From positions 8,910 through 72,909 of the forward strand of contig CAJUTW010000001.1 in NCBI GenBank assembly GCA_910589335.1: DNA of 64,000 nt. Direction: 5' to 3'. Source of the DNA: an uncultured Bacilli bacterium (GTDB taxonomy: Bacteria; Bacillota_I; Bacilli_A; RF39; UBA660). Every line of letters begins with the position of its first letter. Position 1 is the first letter of the stretch. Made by a program: the position numbers and the translations under genes. This document shows, in pieces, positions 1 to 7,771 of the stretch. The notes below the pieces were generated by a model that saw only the letters and a list, made by a program, of their open reading frames with translations, had not been told where the DNA came from and searched no databases.

Positions 1-136
1 AAAAATAAATTCATTATTAGAAGAACTTGATATTGACATTCCTATATATGATTATTCTAGAAGAGATAAAGTACTAGTTCATGAAATTAATAAAGAAAAG
101 ATAAAATATTATTCAAAAAAATTTTATGATGATTAG
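1..136 (+). CDS. C-terminal end of an unidentified protein (5' cut by window edge)
   Basis: Reading in the frame that begins at base 2 gives about 44 residues ending in KKFYDD and a TAG stop at 134-136. The tail is rich in Lys, Tyr and Asp, with no membrane segment. It is too short to name a family. It lies just before the hairpin and direct-repeat region and the RepA-like gene, so it may belong to the same accessory element, but nothing in the visible part proves that. Confidence 0.5.
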   Translation, partial: KINSLLEELDIDIPIYDYSRRDKVLVHEINKEKIKYYSKKFYDD

Positions 137-541
137 AAATAAGATATTTCTAATTTTAAAATGGAGAATTATTAAAATTGAATGCTACATGCTTCATGCT
201 ACATAATAAGGGTAATACTATACCTTATTATGGCGAAGACTTTAGTGGCTACGCCACTAGTCTCGCTTACAAGACTATACCTCGATACTATGACATTGCA
301 TAGTAGTTTTTTAATATTTTAAATTAATACTTTAAAAACTTTCTGAAATTTACTACTGATTTACTACTTTTGAAAGCAAAAATATAAGAAATTATAATAA
401 TTTATAAAAATATCTTTTAAAATCAAAAATGACATAAACGCTTATAAATACAGGTTATAACGTTATTTAAGAACTTATAAAAAGATACTCACAAAAATGC
501 AATATTTTTTAGAAAAAAGTTAACAAAAATTGCGATGAAAA
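137..541. other. 405-base intergenic region with hairpins and short direct repeats
   Basis: No coding frame is convincing here. The left half (182-312) is packed with perfect or near-perfect hairpins and is visibly less AT-rich than the flanks. The right half is plain AT-rich DNA except for a 10-base direct repeat, ATTTACTACT, at 348-357 and 359-368. A 9-base direct repeat, ATGCTACAT, occurs at 182-190 and 196-204. Short direct repeats beside a RepA-like gene recall replication-origin iterons, but two copies each is weak support. Confidence 0.6.
203..312. other. Cluster of three hairpins, last one terminator-like
   Basis: Hairpin one pairs 203-211 with 223-231 (9 bp, 11-base loop). Hairpin two spans 233-266: GCGA/TCGC, GAC/GTC and TAGTGGC/GCCACTA stacked with small bulges around a three-base loop, 14 bp in total. 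Hairpin three pairs 286-292 with 299-305 and is followed after one base by six Ts (307-312), which fits a plus-strand intrinsic terminator. The set could be a structured RNA, an origin, or the end of a mobile element. No known RNA family was recognised. Confidence 0.55.
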
Positions 542-1525
542 TTATTCATTTTCATCAATCGGTTCTTCATAATGAACGTGATATAATTGTTCATTTGCAT
601 TTCTATTTTTTGTTATAAAAAGTCCTTCACGTTTTAATAAATCTAAATTTGAATTTAATAATCTACCAAACTGTTTAGGAGTTAATAATATATTTGCTTT
701 GTTGATAATCTCATTACAAGTGAAGTCAAAATCTTTTTTATCAACAGCATATTTTATAAATAAAACTAAATTATAATTTATTTCTTCATCATCAATTGGA
801 TTAATAACGTTAAATATTTGATTAGAAGTTTTTTTTAAATGAATATCTTGTTCTGAAAAATCTCTATTGATAATATTTAATCTAATCAATGATTTATCGT
901 TTTTATTTTCTATTAAAGTCAGTTTTCCGTCTACCACTGCATCAAATGCAGTACTTCCTAATATTTTTCCTTGTTTATTTAAGTGATGTGTAAATAAGAT
1001 TGTTACATTATATTTTTCACATATACTTCTTAATTTTGGAAGTAATTTCTGACCTATATCTTGATAATTATTAATGTCATAATATATTCCTAAATTAGTG
1101 TCTTTTAACATATCAATAATTACTAATCTTCCATTTTTATATTTAGAAAATTCCATTAAATCAACCTCAAAATCTAATATACTTACTTCGCCTTTTCCAT
1201 TTCTATCTATTACAAAAAAAGATTCTTTTGGAAATGAAAGACCAAGATTTTTTATTCTTTCTTGTATTTGATCAAAGTCTGATTCTGTGCTAATATAAAG
1301 TACGGGAGAGGGTATAGTATTATGTCCTAGAAATTGCGTACCATTAGTGATTGAATTGGAAAGTTGTAGGGAAAACATAGACTTTCCAACTTTAGCATTT
1401 GATACTAAGCAATATAGCCCTTTGTACTTCATTATTCCAGCAAGAATCTTTTCAATATGGATATGAGTCTGTTTATGGTAAAAGCAAGGAATTAATTTTG
1501 CCAGAAAAAGATATTGATAATTCAT
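542..1525 (-). CDS. RepA-like RecA-fold ATPase (AAA_25 type), probably 5'-truncated
   Basis: A P-loop NTPase of the hexameric RepA / KaiC-like group found in plasmids and integrative elements, where it acts as a replication helicase-type ATPase. The Walker A motif AKVGKS is at about residues 44-49, followed by the typical SLQL helix and LGH turn. LVIIDM (about 133-138) fits Walker B, and the FTHH segment resembles the sensor region. The C-terminal part is winged-helix-like (RLLNSNLDLLKREGLF). The first 31 residues are antisense to a neighbouring GNAT fragment and do not look native. An internal ATG at 1432 is the next start. I infer that the element joined chromosomal DNA at about 1425-1460 and lost the true 5' end. 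Function today is uncertain. Confidence 0.7.
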   Translation of the reverse strand: MNYQYLFLAKLIPCFYHKQTHIHIEKILAGIMKYKGLYCLVSNAKVGKSMFSLQLSNSITNGTQFLGHNTIPSPVLYISTESDFDQIQERIKNLGLSFPKESFFVIDRNGKGEVSILDFEVDLMEFSKYKNGRLVIIDMLKDTNLGIYYDINNYQDIGQKLLPKLRSICEKYNVTILFTHHLNKQGKILGSTAFDAVVDGKLTLIENKNDKSLIRLNIINRDFSEQDIHLKKTSNQIFNVINPIDDEEINYNLVLFIKYAVDKKDFDFTCNEIINKANILLTPKQFGRLLNSNLDLLKREGLFITKNRNANEQLYHVHYEEPIDENE

Positions 1526-1893
1526 TAAATAATCCTAAATGTCATGCTTATGAAATGATAGATGATAATAATGAAATTCTTGGAGGTGCTATTGTAGAAA
1601 TAAATGATAACGATGTTAATCATTTAGATTTCCTATTTGTTAGAGTTGGTATTCAAAGTAAAGGTATTGGAGAGGCAATATGGAAAGAAGTTGATAACAT
1701 ATATTCAAATACAAGGCTTTGGAAAACTTGTACTCCATATTTTGATAAAAGAAATATTCATTTTTATGTAAATAAACTAAAGTTTAAAATAGTAGAATAT
1801 TTTAACGAAAAACATCCTGATTCAAAAATGTTAGAGGACATTTTTGAAGAAGATAATGGAATGTTTGAATTTGAAAAAGAAATGAATGAATAG
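1429..1893 (+). pseudogene. GNAT-family N-acetyltransferase, 5'-truncated
   Basis: The readable frame shows a GNAT acetyltransferase: a beta-bulge strand ILGGAIVEI, then LDFLFVRVGIQSKGIG (the acetyl-CoA pyrophosphate-binding segment, here with the variant QSKGIG) and a C-terminal RNIHFYVNKLKFKIVEYF typical of the fold. Family members normally carry about 30-40 more residues of first strand and helix. Here the frame upstream of about 1460 is the antisense of the RepA-like P-loop, and the only available start (TTG at 1399) lies inside it. No ribosome site precedes a usable in-frame start. I read it as a gene whose 5' end was removed by a rearrangement. The stop is 24 bases before the next gene. 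Confidence 0.6.
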
Positions 1894-1916
1894 TAATTTA
1901 GCAGTGAGGTTTAGTT

Positions 1917-2483
1917 GTGAAAAAAGTATTAAAAATAGGATTATACATAATATTAGGAATAATGGGTTCTGTTATAGTTACATTATTATTTATAATGCTA
2001 TTTAGTTTTATTTGTTCAACTTGTATTAAAACTGACGAAGAATATATTTTTGATGATATAAAAGACAGAACTAATGTTAGTTTTAAAGCTTGCAATATTA
2101 TAAATGAAAAAGATACACATGGCGGATTTCTTGGAGATGGAAAAAAGAGTGTTATATATCAATGTGATAAAAATTTTAACACAAAAAATATAAGAAAAAA
2201 ATGGAACAAACTTCCTTTAAGCGAAAACTTAAATATCTATTTATATGGTGATGCAGTAAAAAATGGAATAACTTATCCTAAAAAAGAAGAAAACGATTAT
2301 GTAATTCCCAAAATAGAAAATGGATATTATTATTTCATAGATAATTATAGTTTATACTATAAGGATATTGATAACATATATAGCGACGAAAAAATATTGG
2401 ATATGGGAAGATCACATAATTTTACATTAACTGTTTATGATATAGATAAAAACTATTTATATTACTATGAAATTGATACTTAA
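1917..2483 (+). CDS. Membrane-anchored protein of unknown function
   Basis: 188 residues starting with GTG at 1917, preceded by a GTGAGG ribosome site. Residues about 5-33 form one hydrophobic membrane segment; the rest is a polar, Asp/Lys/Tyr-rich domain predicted outside the membrane. Cys residues occur at the membrane edge (CSTC) and in the domain (ACN, QCD). No catalytic motif or known family is seen. It is the first of five same-strand genes packed closely to 4547, all small, AT-rich and mostly membrane-anchored, so it is probably one transcription unit of accessory genes. Confidence 0.6.
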   Translation: MKKVLKIGLYIILGIMGSVIVTLLFIMLFSFICSTCIKTDEEYIFDDIKDRTNVSFKACNIINEKDTHGGFLGDGKKSVIYQCDKNFNTKNIRKKWNKLPLSENLNIYLYGDAVKNGITYPKKEENDYVIPKIENGYYYFIDNYSLYYKDIDNIYSDEKILDMGRSHNFTLTVYDIDKNYLYYYEIDT

Positions 2484-2496
2484 GAGGAGTTTAATT

Positions 2497-2811
2497 ATGA
2501 TAACTTATAGAGAGTTTAAAGAAATAATGGATAAAACTTCAGACGGTTGTGAAATCGGAATATATTTTAATAATGATTTTGATGATTATCTTGTAGTAAA
2601 ATTTAAGGATTATATTACGATAGGAAAATTCAATTGTGCTAAAAATGAAATATATAAATTTAGCAATATTGATGAACTATATAACGCAACAATAGAAAAT
2701 ATGTGTTTAAAAAGAGATTGGAATAAAATAGCTGACATCTTGATAGATTTAACTTTTAGTATCATTGAAGATAAAGATGAAATAAAAAAAATATATAATG
2801 TTGATTTATAG
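2497..2811 (+). CDS. Small cytosolic protein of unknown function
   Basis: 104 residues from the ATG at 2497. I chose this start, not the upstream in-frame ATG at 2467, because AAGAGGAG lies just before it and the upstream part is only an overlap with the preceding gene. The protein is acidic, has no membrane segment, begins MITYREFKEIM and has an alternating strand pattern (IGIYFN, YLVVKF, YITIGKF) followed by a helical C-terminus. The size and fold pattern resemble immunity-type proteins, but there is no specific match; this is only a guess from general shape and from its place among membrane genes. Confidence 0.6.
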   Translation: MITYREFKEIMDKTSDGCEIGIYFNNDFDDYLVVKFKDYITIGKFNCAKNEIYKFSNIDELYNATIENMCLKRDWNKIADILIDLTFSIIEDKDEIKKIYNVDL

Positions 2812-2846
2812 TATTTAGAATTATAATTTAGGAGTTAGATGAGTTT

Positions 2847-3422
2847 ATGAAAAAAGATAAATTAGAAATTGAAATTAGTACTTTAGATGAAAAAGTTATA
2901 GAGGAGTTTTTTAATATTGCTATACAATTAAAAGAAAAAAATTTTAATCCCAAATGTTTGAAAAAATCTCGTGCTAAAATATTTATGATATTTTTGGGTT
3001 TATATTTATGTGTTCTATTAGGAACTATAATTTTTGGGATTTTCGAAGGAGATTTTCTTATAAATACCTTGTTAAATAGTGGGATTTTTGTTTTATTTTT
3101 ATCTTATTTTATTAAAATGATAAAAGGTTATGTAAGTGATAAAAAAATTGTTAAGAGTACACTTAAATCATTTTCTAAGTTTACTCTTATATTTGACACC
3201 AAGGGAATAAAACAAAAAAAGAAAACTAAAGAAATTAGTTTATGCGATTGGGAACAATTAAAGTCAATACTAATTAATGATTACTCAATTATATTTCTTT
3301 CAAATAATAATAATGAATTTGATGCTTTTCTTTATATTTCTACATACTATAAGGAAAGAGTTATAGATATATTAACAGAGCTACATAAAGAACATTTAAT
3401 AATCGATAATACTATAAGATAG
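2847..3422 (+). CDS. YcxB-like two-helix membrane protein
   Basis: 191 residues. A polar N-terminus (about 1-45) precedes two membrane helices (about 46-68 and 76-92). The C-terminal half (about 108-190) runs FTLIFDTKGIKQ ... DWEQLKSI ... YSIIFLSNNNNEFDAFLYIS, which is the arrangement of the YcxB-like domain: a beta-rich region with a conserved Trp, then a strand and a final helix. Function of that family is not established. It sits inside the accessory run of small membrane genes. Confidence in the gene is good; in the family it is moderate. Confidence 0.6.
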   Translation: MKKDKLEIEISTLDEKVIEEFFNIAIQLKEKNFNPKCLKKSRAKIFMIFLGLYLCVLLGTIIFGIFEGDFLINTLLNSGIFVLFLSYFIKMIKGYVSDKKIVKSTLKSFSKFTLIFDTKGIKQKKKTKEISLCDWEQLKSILINDYSIIFLSNNNNEFDAFLYISTYYKERVIDILTELHKEHLIIDNTIR

Positions 3423-3477
3423 ATAACATTTTAATAAATTAAAATTTAGTATCATTGATAATAAGTTGAGGTGTAAT

Positions 3478-3993
3478 ATGAAAAAAATATTTAAAATATT
3501 TGTAATTACTGTTGTAGCAATATTAATCATTTTATTTTTTGGATATTGTATTTTAAATTTATTATGGAAAAAAGATTTTAATAGATTTGATTATGATAAA
3601 AGTAAAAAAGAGTTAATGGAATTTTTTAAAACAAATAAAAAAGAATTAGAGATTATTGCAGAGGAATTATATGAAAAGAAAACTTCAAAAAATAATCCTT
3701 ATGAAAACATAAGATATGCTACATATAAAAATGATTCTGAATTTTCTTTCTTAAAAAAATCGGAATATATTCAATTTGATATTGATGCACAAGGGATGCT
3801 TGGTGGACAATATTATGGACTAATCTATATAAAAGATGATATATATAACAGTGATGATTTATTTATATATGACGAAAATAAAGAAACTAGTAAGGGTAAT
3901 AATATTTTTATTAGAGAAAAGATTGCTAATCATTGGTATTATTACTATGATGACTATGATGGAAAAGTAAATATAAAAGAGATAAAAAAATAG
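3478..3993 (+). CDS. Membrane-anchored extracytoplasmic protein of unknown function
   Basis: 171 residues from ATG 3478. The ribosome site GAGGTG at 3468-3473 favours this ATG over the upstream TTG at 3466. One N-terminal membrane helix (about residues 5-28) is followed by a charged domain with a long helical segment (LMEFFKTNKKELEIIAEELYEKK) and a Tyr-rich C-terminus (HWYYYYDDYDG). It has the same design as the product at 1917-2483: a single anchor plus a small external domain. No known family recognised. Confidence 0.55.
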   Translation: MKKIFKIFVITVVAILIILFFGYCILNLLWKKDFNRFDYDKSKKELMEFFKTNKKELEIIAEELYEKKTSKNNPYENIRYATYKNDSEFSFLKKSEYIQFDIDAQGMLGGQYYGLIYIKDDIYNSDDLFIYDENKETSKGNNIFIREKIANHWYYYYDDYDGKVNIKEIKK

Positions 3994-4010
3994 TCATAAA
4001 GGAGTTTTAG

Positions 4011-4547
4011 ATGAAGTTTACTTTTAAAAAATATATAAGACAATTAATATTATATGATACATTTATTACCTTATTTATAATCATTTTCTTTTTACTATTT
4101 CAAGATACAGTATTTATATTATTTGCTATATTAGTGATATTTATTTGTAATATAAATTTTTTTAGAATTATTTATAATATTAAAAAATTTCTAAAGGAAC
4201 AACCAAATGATATAATTAGTAAGTTAGAAAAAGATTTAAGTAATAACTATCTAATATATGATTCATGGTATTTAACAGATGAATATATGTTTTCTGTCGA
4301 AAGATTAGAAAAAATTAATTATAAAGATATTATGGTTGTAGAGGGAGGAATAACTCTTGTTTCAGGTAGAAATAATAATCTCGGATACAAACAAACTATA
4401 TATCTAAAGAATGGAGAAAAGTATAAACTAAAAGCTCCTATAACAAGTTCAAATTCAGATATATTTACTGAATTTATAAAGGGAAAAAATAGTAGTACCT
4501 ATTTTGGAATTATAGAAGATTATATGAAAATAAAGAAAGATATATAA
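4011..4547 (+). CDS. Two-helix membrane protein of unknown function (PH/YcxB-like shape)
   Basis: 178 residues with AAAGGAG seven bases before the ATG. Two membrane helices lie at about residues 12-33 and 34-58, followed by a cytosolic domain with strands YLIYDSWYLTDEYMF, IMVVEGGITLV and KQTIYLKNGEKYKL. The layout resembles the 2847-3422 product and small bacterial PH-like membrane proteins. The function is unknown. It ends the five-gene run. 57 bases downstream the next strong signal is a terminator belonging to the opposite strand. Confidence 0.55.
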   Translation: MKFTFKKYIRQLILYDTFITLFIIIFFLLFQDTVFILFAILVIFICNINFFRIIYNIKKFLKEQPNDIISKLEKDLSNNYLIYDSWYLTDEYMFSVERLEKINYKDIMVVEGGITLVSGRNNNLGYKQTIYLKNGEKYKLKAPITSSNSDIFTEFIKGKNSSTYFGIIEDYMKIKKDI

Positions 4548-4603
4548 ATTTGAAATAATATTTTGGGAGTGAGGCTATCGTTTGTGATATTCTTTTTCTT
4601 TTC

Positions 4604-4634
4604 ATAAAAAAACAACTCTATACTAGCAGTTGTT
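4604..4634 (-). terminator. Intrinsic terminator, minus strand
   Basis: AACAACT (4611-4617) pairs with AGTTGTT (4628-4634). The A-run at 4604-4610 becomes a T-run on the minus strand, so this terminates transcription arriving from the minus-strand gene at 4770-4991. A second A-run on the right (4635-4642) could make it weakly bidirectional. Confidence 0.6.
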
Positions 4635-4769
4635 AAAAAAAATATTATCTAAATGATTCATTTTTTGTTATAAGTTAAAAAATCTTTTCACTTATAAATA
4701 TTCTTTAAGTATTTATTCGACAAACTTAGATAAGTTGTATTTCTTTCTATATCTTTTCTAATTATGTAT

Positions 4770-4991
4770 TTAATTATTTGATTTAAATTCTACGACTTCA
4801 TATAATTTATCAGATATTATATCAAGATTTTTAGGATAATCTTTGTCGTAATAATCAATTAAATCTTTTAATAAATCGTTTATCTTTTTAGAAATTTCTT
4901 TAGTGTATGAGTAAGAAAAAATAATATTGAGACTATTTAATACATGAAACGTAATTAAAGTTGTTAAGTTTCTTTCGTATTTTTTTATCAT
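4770..4991 (-). CDS. Small hypothetical protein, alpha-helical
   Basis: 73 residues on the minus strand, with AGGAGAA seven bases upstream of its ATG, which makes translation likely. The N-terminal part is basic (MIKKYERN) followed by a mildly hydrophobic helix (LITFHVLNSLNIIFSY) and then an acidic, charged helix (DLLKDLIDYYDKDY). It is too short to name. It is the only minus-strand gene between the RepA-like gene and the TspO gene, and it has its own terminator at 4604-4634. Confidence 0.5.
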   Translation of the reverse strand: MIKKYERNLTTLITFHVLNSLNIIFSYSYTKEISKKINDLLKDLIDYYDKDYPKNLDIISDKLYEVVEFKSNN

Positions 4992-5140
4992 AAATTTTCT
5001 CCTTTCTTTAAAAAATTAATTTATTTTTAATGTTACTTAAAGTAATTGTTTTAACTTTTTTAATAAATATTTTAAATTTTGCAATTTAATATTGTGTTAT
5101 ATCAAAAAATTAAGTTGTTTATTATAAAGTTTCTAAAGAA

Positions 5141-5623
5141 ATGTTTTATAAAATTAATAACTATACTGATAAAGATAGATATAAAGAATTTCAACAAAAA
5201 TTAGAAAGCGTCGAAATAAATTATATAGATTGTGATTTATATTCTCTTCCTAATTATTTAGGTGATAATACATATGATGCAATGAATTTTTCTAATATTT
5301 ATGAATATTTAAATTATGGAAAGGATGTTTGTAGAGAAAATGCTTTAAAATTTTATAATTTTTTAATGCAACAAATATGTCCTAGACTTAATAAAGATGG
5401 AAAAATTATGATATCATATTGTTATGCTTTTAATCATGAAGTAGAAAGATATTTAAAAAGAGAAATGACTGAAGAAAATATAGAAAGTATATTATATCAA
5501 AAAGGAATTACTTTTGATACAAAATATTCTTTTGCAGGAAAATTTGATTGTTTATTAGATTGTCCAGCATTTAATAAAGAAGATGATATCATTTATAATG
5601 AAGAAGAGTATGAAAATAATTAA
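5141..5623 (+). pseudogene. Methyltransferase-like C-terminal fragment
   Basis: 160 residues reading MFYKINNYTDK at the start, then YDAMNFSNIYEYL and LNKDGKIMISYCYAF. These two stretches look like the post-motif-II region of class I SAM methyltransferases (a YDAI..SNI segment, then a strand after KxGGK). The upstream SAM-binding glycine motif is absent, there is no clear ribosome site before 5141, and the frame stays open only back to a TAA at 5111. I read it as the 3' part of a decayed gene. It could instead be a short genuine protein using the ATG at 5141. A terminator follows at 5670-5699. Confidence 0.5.
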
Positions 5624-5669
5624 TTTAATATCTTAGAAAATAATTAGATAAAATACCTAAATTTTTTTT

Positions 5670-5699
5670 AACTTTCAAAATAAAATTGAAAGTTTTTTT
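5670..5699 (+). terminator. Intrinsic terminator
   Basis: AACTTTCAA (5670-5678) pairs with TTGAAAGTT (5686-5694), followed by a run of Ts to 5699. T/A tracts on both sides make it potentially bidirectional. It separates the methyltransferase-like fragment from the glycosidase gene. Confidence 0.7.
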
Positions 5700-5746
5700 G
5701 AATAAAAATTTTTTATTGACATAATTTTTATTAGGAGGCAAGTTTT

Positions 5747-7084
5747 ATGGGTGATAAAAAGGTATATTCAATAATTGTTATAACAGGAATAATACTAATT
5801 TCTTTATTTCTAATAATTATGAATAAGAATAAATTAAATGAATTAGTTGGTAATGTTGTTGAAGTAAATGATCGTTATTTTGTAGTAGATAGTGAGGATG
5901 GTAAGTATAAATTTTCATATTTAAGTGAGAGAGATATCACAGAAAAAAGTAATATTACAATCAAATATAAAGGTAAATTAGATGAAGAAAACATTAATAA
6001 AATGGATTCTTATACTTTAACTAAAGAAACTGTTTCTATAATAGATAAATTAGAAAGTAATGGTATTTTTAGTGCATTTTACAATATGGCAAAAGAAAGA
6101 TTAGATGAAATGTCACTTGATGAAAAAATAGGTCAATTATTATTAGTTAGAGTACCAGATGGAGATGCAGTTGAGGCTGTTAAAAAGTATCAATTTGGAG
6201 GATATGTTTTATTTGAGAGAGATTTTAGGAATAAAACAAAGGATGAGGTTTATCAAACTATTAAATCATATCAAGATGCTTCTATTGTTCCTATGATAAT
6301 GGCAACAGATGAAGAGGGTGGTAGAGTTGTTAGAGCAAGTTCTAATCCAAAGCTTAGAAGTACACCATTTTTATCAAGTCAGGAGTTATACAAAAAAGGT
6401 GGTTTAGATTTAATTGCAGAAGATACAATTGATAAAAGTAAATTTTTAAAAGATTTAGGTATAAATGTTAATTTAGCTCCAGTTGTTGATGTTGTTACTG
6501 ATTCTAACGCTTATATGTATAATCGTTCTTTAGGAGAAGATACAAGTACTACTTCAAAATATGCAGAAGAAGTTATAAAAGCAAGTAAGACTGAAGATGT
6601 TTCTTATGTTTTAAAACATTTTCCAGGATATTCTAATAATAGTGATACACATACAGGTACTAGTGTAGATAGTAGAACATTAGATGAAATAAAAGAAAAT
6701 GATTTACCACCATTTAAAGCAGGAATTGATGCTATGGCTGAGGCTGTTCTTGTAAGTCATAATATTGTTGAAAGTATTGAAAAAGATACTCCAGCATCTT
6801 TATCGAAGAATGTTCATGAAATGTTACGTCAAGAATTAGTTTTTTCAGGAGTTATTATTACAGATGATTTAGATATGCTTGCAACTAAGAATAGTACTGA
6901 TTTATATTTAAATGCTTTGAAGGCTGGAAATGATATGTTGATTGTTACAGATTTTGATGAAGCATTTGATTCAATTAAAACAGCAGTTAATGATAATACA
7001 ATCGATACAGAAACAGTTGATAAAGCAGCATTAAGAATATTGGCTTGGAAGTATTATAAAATATTATTCCCAACAAAAAGCTAG
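5747..7084 (+). CDS. nagZ: Family 3 glycoside hydrolase, NagZ-like beta-N-acetylhexosaminidase, membrane-anchored
   Basis: 445 residues. A membrane anchor lies at about 6-25, a small N-terminal domain at about 30-105, then a GH3 catalytic domain starting at LDEMSLDEKIGQLLLVR. Family marks are TDEEGGRVVR, the KHFPGYSNNSDTH loop at about 288 that supplies the Asp-His acid/base pair of NagZ enzymes (the usual KHFPGHG is altered to KHFPGYS), and VIITDDLDM at about 370 with the nucleophile Asp. NagZ enzymes remove N-acetylglucosamine from cell-wall fragments, so an external wall-recycling role is likely. GGAGG precedes the ATG. A terminator follows immediately, so it is monocistronic. Confidence 0.88.
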   Translation: MGDKKVYSIIVITGIILISLFLIIMNKNKLNELVGNVVEVNDRYFVVDSEDGKYKFSYLSERDITEKSNITIKYKGKLDEENINKMDSYTLTKETVSIIDKLESNGIFSAFYNMAKERLDEMSLDEKIGQLLLVRVPDGDAVEAVKKYQFGGYVLFERDFRNKTKDEVYQTIKSYQDASIVPMIMATDEEGGRVVRASSNPKLRSTPFLSSQELYKKGGLDLIAEDTIDKSKFLKDLGINVNLAPVVDVVTDSNAYMYNRSLGEDTSTTSKYAEEVIKASKTEDVSYVLKHFPGYSNNSDTHTGTSVDSRTLDEIKENDLPPFKAGIDAMAEAVLVSHNIVESIEKDTPASLSKNVHEMLRQELVFSGVIITDDLDMLATKNSTDLYLNALKAGNDMLIVTDFDEAFDSIKTAVNDNTIDTETVDKAALRILAWKYYKILFPTKS

Positions 7085-7110
7085 AAAAGAAAACTCTTTT
7101 CTTTTTTTTA
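7083..7110 (+). terminator. Intrinsic terminator after nagZ
   Basis: AGAAAAG (7083-7089) pairs with CTTTTCT (7096-7102), followed by a T-run to 7109. The stem overlaps the end of the nagZ stop codon. Confidence 0.75.
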
Positions 7111-7151
7111 TATTAATGTGTATATAAATTATTAATTTGGGGAGATTATAT

Positions 7152-7208
7152 ATAGATATAATTTATTAGTATTTTACTTATAAGAAAACTAAGTAAATAT
7201 ATATCTAT
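7152..7208. promoter_or_regulatory. Nested inverted repeats upstream of hsp20 (candidate operator)
   Basis: An inner perfect palindrome, TTTACTTA (7173-7180) and TAAGTAAA (7190-7197), has a nine-base spacer, the same spacing as the CIRCE heat-shock operator but with different arm sequence. An outer pair, ATAGATATA (7152-7160) and TATATCTAT (7200-7208), encloses it. The element lies 43-99 bases before the Hsp20 start. A role as repressor site or as a thermosensitive mRNA leader is inference. Confidence 0.5.
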
Positions 7209-7250
7209 TTATTTTATTAATATTAGTAATTAGGAAGGATGAAACAATAA

Positions 7251-7664
7251 ATGATGATGATACCAAGAAGTAATTTTGATTTATTTGATGATATTTTTGG
7301 AGATTCTTTTTTTAAAAAAGAAGATAAAATGATGAAAACTGATATTAGAGAAACGGATAATGGCTATATAATTGATGTTGATTTACCAGGTTATAAAAAA
7401 GAAAATATTAAAATTGATGTAACTGATGGATATTTAACGATAAATGCTAAAATGAATCAAAAAAATACTGAAGATAATAACGGTAAATATGTAAGACGTG
7501 AAAGATTTTTTGGAGAATGTTCAAGAAGTTTTTATGTTGGTGAGGCAGTGGAAGATTTAGATATTAAAGCTAAATTTCAAAATGGTATTTTGAGTTTAGA
7601 AATTCCAAAAATTGATGAGAGAAAAAATTTACCTGAAAAAAAATATATAGAAATAAGTGATTAA
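7251..7664 (+). CDS. hsp20: Small heat-shock protein, Hsp20 / alpha-crystallin family
   Basis: 137 residues; ATP-independent holdase that binds unfolding proteins. The alpha-crystallin domain spans about 27-130: TDIRETDNGYIIDVDLPGYKKENIKID, then GKYVRRERFFGECSRSFYV, and the closing motif KFQNGILSLEIPK (the G-x-L signature). A short C-terminal tail ends KKYIEISD, which carries the I-x-I type contact motif in altered form. Three Met codons occur in a row at the start; AGGAAGG lies 12-18 bases before the first, so any of the three may be used. The gene stands alone between terminators and has a palindromic upstream region. Confidence 0.92.
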   Translation: MMMIPRSNFDLFDDIFGDSFFKKEDKMMKTDIRETDNGYIIDVDLPGYKKENIKIDVTDGYLTINAKMNQKNTEDNNGKYVRRERFFGECSRSFYVGEAVEDLDIKAKFQNGILSLEIPKIDERKNLPEKKYIEISD

Positions 7665-7673
7665 GAAAATAAT

Positions 7674-7706
7674 AAAGTTATATAGTTTAGCTGTATAACT
7701 TTTTTA
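7674..7706 (+). terminator. Intrinsic terminator after hsp20
   Basis: AAAGTTATA (7674-7682) pairs with TATAACTTT (7694-7702), followed by further Ts to 7706. Confidence 0.75.
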
Positions 7707-7771
7707 ATATTTCTTGAAATATGAAAATATAGATGCTAGAATATCTTTCTAATGAGGCGAAATTAAATTTG

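Noticed and set aside
233..266. tRNA gene in the hairpin cluster
   Set aside because: No cloverleaf: the D, T and acceptor arms and the conserved T-loop sequence are absent.
1399..1428. TTG start for the GNAT frame
   Set aside because: It lies inside the antisense of the RepA-like P-loop, has no ribosome site, and the encoded residues do not resemble the GNAT fold.
5716..5721. TTGACA as -35 box for nagZ
   Set aside because: A -10 at 16-18 bases would fall on the ribosome site and start codon; no usable transcript start.
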